Shown: positions 36,033 through 37,732 of the stretch, piece after piece
How the letters are laid out: every line of letters starts with the position of its first letter
How positions within the stretch are numbered: the stretch's first letter is position 1
Assembly: GCF_001406815.1 (NCBI RefSeq)
Contig: NZ_CVRR01000015.1
Coordinates: forward strand, 1 to 37,732
Length of the DNA: 37,732 bases
DNA from: Roseburia faecis
GTDB taxonomy: Bacteria > Bacillota > Clostridia > Lachnospirales > Lachnospiraceae
Direction: 5' to 3'
The notes under the pieces: generated by a model
What the model was told of the DNA's origin: nothing
Databases searched by the model: none
The model's input: the letters and a program-made list of their open reading frames with translations, nothing else
Translations under genes and position numbers: made by a program

Positions 36033-36064
36033 AACCTTGGGAGCTGGCACTCCCAAGGTTTTTT
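36033..36064 (+). terminator. terminator, loop CTGGCA
   Basis: AACCTTGGGAG (36033-36043) and CTCCCAAGGTT (36050-36060) form an 11-bp stem with loop CTGGCA, followed by a T tract. The 36065-36169 stretch has no feature I can support. Confidence 0.85.
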
Positions 36065-36169
36065 AAATAATATGTCATAGAGTTAGCATAAAAGACCGTA
36101 AAATATATTACAGACCAAGTGAAAATAAATCTGCGGTTACACTTTGGCTGGAATAAAATATAAAAAATG

Positions 36170-36535
36170 CTAACACCTTCCGCAATTGGTACATGGCACA
36201 CATCCCCGGTGCATAAGCTTTGGACGCCAGTCGGAAATCTGTGTGTCATCCCCGGATTTCCAATGTCCGGTATGATAACGGTCGGACACGGTCAGTGTCG
36301 CGTGTTCCTGCCGGATTACAAGTGGATATAATGTAATCTGCTCCGGCTGCATACAGTTTTGATGCAGTACCGGAGCATAGTTATGTCCATTTACGGTAAT
36401 CTGCTGATCGTAGGTTACGATCTCACAGATATCATTTTTTTGTGTAATTGTGGGTGTTTTTGCACATACATATTGTTTTGGAATTTCATAAGTGCCTATC
36501 GTGAAAGTTCCGGCAATCGTTTTTATGTTCTGCAT
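36170..36535 (-). CDS. small protein with Cys-rich C-terminus, unknown
   Basis: A 121-residue protein, function not recognised. The N-terminal ~100 residues look like a beta-rich soluble domain (ITVNGHNYAPVLHQNCMQPE). The last 12 residues, RGCVPCTNCGRC, hold four cysteines in CxxCxxCxxC spacing, which could bind a metal or an Fe-S centre or form disulfides. No signal peptide or membrane segment. The ATG follows AAAGAGG, and a good promoter (36572-36600) lies upstream, which supports a real gene. Monocistronic. Confidence 0.65.
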   Translation of the reverse strand: MQNIKTIAGTFTIGTYEIPKQYVCAKTPTITQKNDICEIVTYDQQITVNGHNYAPVLHQNCMQPEQITLYPLVIRQEHATLTVSDRYHTGHWKSGDDTQISDWRPKLMHRGCVPCTNCGRC

Positions 36536-36571
36536 GATGGCAGGCCTCTTTACTATTTTATAATCCCTTGT

Positions 36572-36600
36572 ATTATAGTATTAAAATTGAATAACTGTAA
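36572..36600 (-). promoter_or_regulatory. promoter of the Cys-rich protein gene
   Basis: On the minus strand TTACAG (36600-36595) and TATAAT (36577-36572) are separated by 17 bases, about 37 bases upstream of the start codon. Confidence 0.65.
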
Positions 36601-36776
36601 AGGAAAATTTTTTATATTTTTTTAGAATTGCTTTGGGATCTGTTAAGTTTTGTCCTCCATACTTACAGACGCATTTAGAAATGAAAACATCTGGAGAAGG
36701 TGGCATTTTAAAACGTTATCTGCTATGATAAATAAAAATAATGAAACGCACAAAACCGTGGAAAATGGGTAGAACT

Positions 36777-37447
36777 ATGCAAAAACAGGTTGGAATTGGC
36801 AAACAGGATTTTGCAGCATTAAGAGAAAGTCAGTGCTTCTACATTGATAAGACAGATTTCATACGGCAGTGGTGGAACTACAGGGATGATGTTACGCTGA
36901 TCACACGTCCAAGACGTTTTGGCAAAACCCTTAATATGAGTATGCTCAACTGCTTTTTTCCCAATAAATATGCAGACAGGGGAGATTTGTTTAAAGGACT
37001 TGATATCTGGAAAGATTCCGGGTACCGGCAGATTCAGGGCACATATCCTGTTTTATATCTCAGTTTTGCATCGGTAAAAGCGGATAATGTATCTGATGCA
37101 AAAAAACAGGTCAAATCCCGGATTGTAAGTCTGTATCAGGATTTTGAATATCTGCTCGAAAATGAAAAACTTATGGAATCCGAAAAAATGGCATACCGGC
37201 ACATTCTGACAGAGATGGCGGAAATGGATGATATTACCGCGTGTGACAGTCTTAATTATTTGTGCAGATATTTGGAGCATGCATATGAAAAAAAGTAATT
37301 ATCTTACTGGATGAATACGATACGCCGATGCAGGAAGCGAATGTTTACGGTTATTGGGAAGAAATGACTTCTTTTTTGCGTAATCTGTTTCATGCGACAT
37401 TTAAGACAAATAAGTATTGTATAGATGGTTTACCAAATCGAAATTGA
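36777..37447 (+). pseudogene. AAA-ATPase-like (PF09820 type) gene, frameshifted and truncated
   Basis: From the ATG at 36777, QVGIGKQDFAALRESQCFYI and VTLITRPRRFGKTLNMSML (P-loop region) match the large AAA-ATPase_like family of ~500-560 residues. The frame stops at 37298 after an A7 run. One added A would restore KKVIILLDEYDTP (Walker B) and continue to about KTNKY (~37420). After that the sequence leaves the family and stops at 37445-37447. So there is a homopolymer frameshift plus loss of the C-terminal two thirds. Confidence 0.8.
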
Positions 37448-37530
37448 CCGAACTGAAGGTGAAGAATGCTTCTTGTCTAAAGGGCAAGAAGATGGGGATT
37501 AGAAAGTGTTTTTTACAAGGAGGTGATTAG

Positions 37531-37644
37531 GTGAATGATCAATTCATACAAGGAGTAATATTTGATTGGGATAAAATTGATAAGGATAGTTATCTGAAGG
37601 GAATCAGGGCTTTTAAGGGAGTTGAAAAACTTGATTTTATATAA
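37531..37644 (+). pseudogene. N-terminal fragment of an AAA/ABC-type ATPase gene
   Basis: A strong SD (AAGGAGGTGATTAG) and a GTG start a 37-residue ORF, FIQGVIFDWDKIDKDSYLKG then IRAFKGVEKLDFI. It resembles the N-terminus of AAA_15/ABC-type ATPases, in which a Phe-rich strand is followed by the P-loop FFVGENGSGKS. Here it stops before the P-loop. The preceding 37448-37530 has no feature except this SD. Confidence 0.5.
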
Positions 37645-37732
37645 TTATTTCTCTAACTTTCCCCATTTTATAGGCTTTCCCGCCTGTCCATTAGTGAAAT
37701 GATATGTAGTTTCCCTTATTTTTGCCCTTATG
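37645..37732 (-). CDS. 3' end of a minus-strand CDS, partial
   Basis: Read from the right edge, one minus frame is open to a TAA at 37647-37645 and encodes RETTYHFTNGQAGKPIKWGK then LEK at its end. The start lies outside the window. The product is not recognised, and 29 residues are too few to be sure it is coding. Confidence 0.3.
   Translation of the reverse strand, partial: IRAKIRETTYHFTNGQAGKPIKWGKLEK

Overview
The window looks like chromosome from a gut Lachnospiraceae member of the Roseburia/Agathobacter type. This is inferred from the protein families, the moderate GC content, strong AGGAGG-type ribosome binding sites and the mix of gene families. No species-level marker is complete, because only the last ~40 bases of a 23S rRNA gene are present.

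Layout. (1) 1-326: the end of an rRNA operon, then tRNA-Asn and tRNA-Cys, each region closed by a hairpin terminator; no 5S gene lies between the 23S end and the tRNAs. (2) 483-16840: a catabolic locus for host-type galactosyl-N-acetylhexosamine sugars. It has a GH112 galacto/lacto-N-biose phosphorylase, N-acetylhexosamine 1-kinase, two AraC regulators, a small membrane protein, a lipoprotein-dependent ABC importer, a GH2 beta-galactosidase, nagA and nagB, an RpiR regulator and a Gfo/Idh/MocA dehydrogenase. Sugar would be imported by the ABC system, split by phosphorolysis or hydrolysis, and the amino sugar fed to glycolysis through NahK or NagA/NagB. Catabolism of this kind is known; the regulatory DNA is the less described part.

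(3) 16984-24018: the most unusual block. A two-component system diverges from a tight four-gene operon encoding a PAPS-type sulfotransferase, an APS kinase (CysC), a two-domain CHR-family anion transporter and a secreted GH25 muramidase with three FN3-like repeats. An 11-bp tandem repeat with OmpR/PhoB geometry sits just upstream of the operon's -10. I read this as a candidate regulated envelope-sulfation cassette, with anion transport, sulfate activation, transfer and wall remodelling in one transcript.

(4) 24206-31453: housekeeping and accessory genes: an AlkA-like glycosylase, remnants of a HipA/CtkA-type kinase and of a GNAT, an intact GNAT, a DUF4143-type ATPase followed by a HipA-like kinase, and a membrane-anchored C39 peptidase divergent from a second two-component system. 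(5) 31537-34534: a region bounded by copies of a dispersed ~20-bp near-palindrome. It holds an SdpR/SdpI-like pair with a clear operator, a GNAT and leftovers of an integrative conjugative element (XRE regulator, sigma-like ORF, truncated HTH ORF). (6) 34535-37732: a MetE-C/YxjG-like methyltransferase behind a leader that can sequester its ribosome binding site, paired terminators around a tiny hydrophobic ORF, a Cys-rich small protein, and decayed ATPase genes.

All family calls come from reading the translated sequence; no database search was run.
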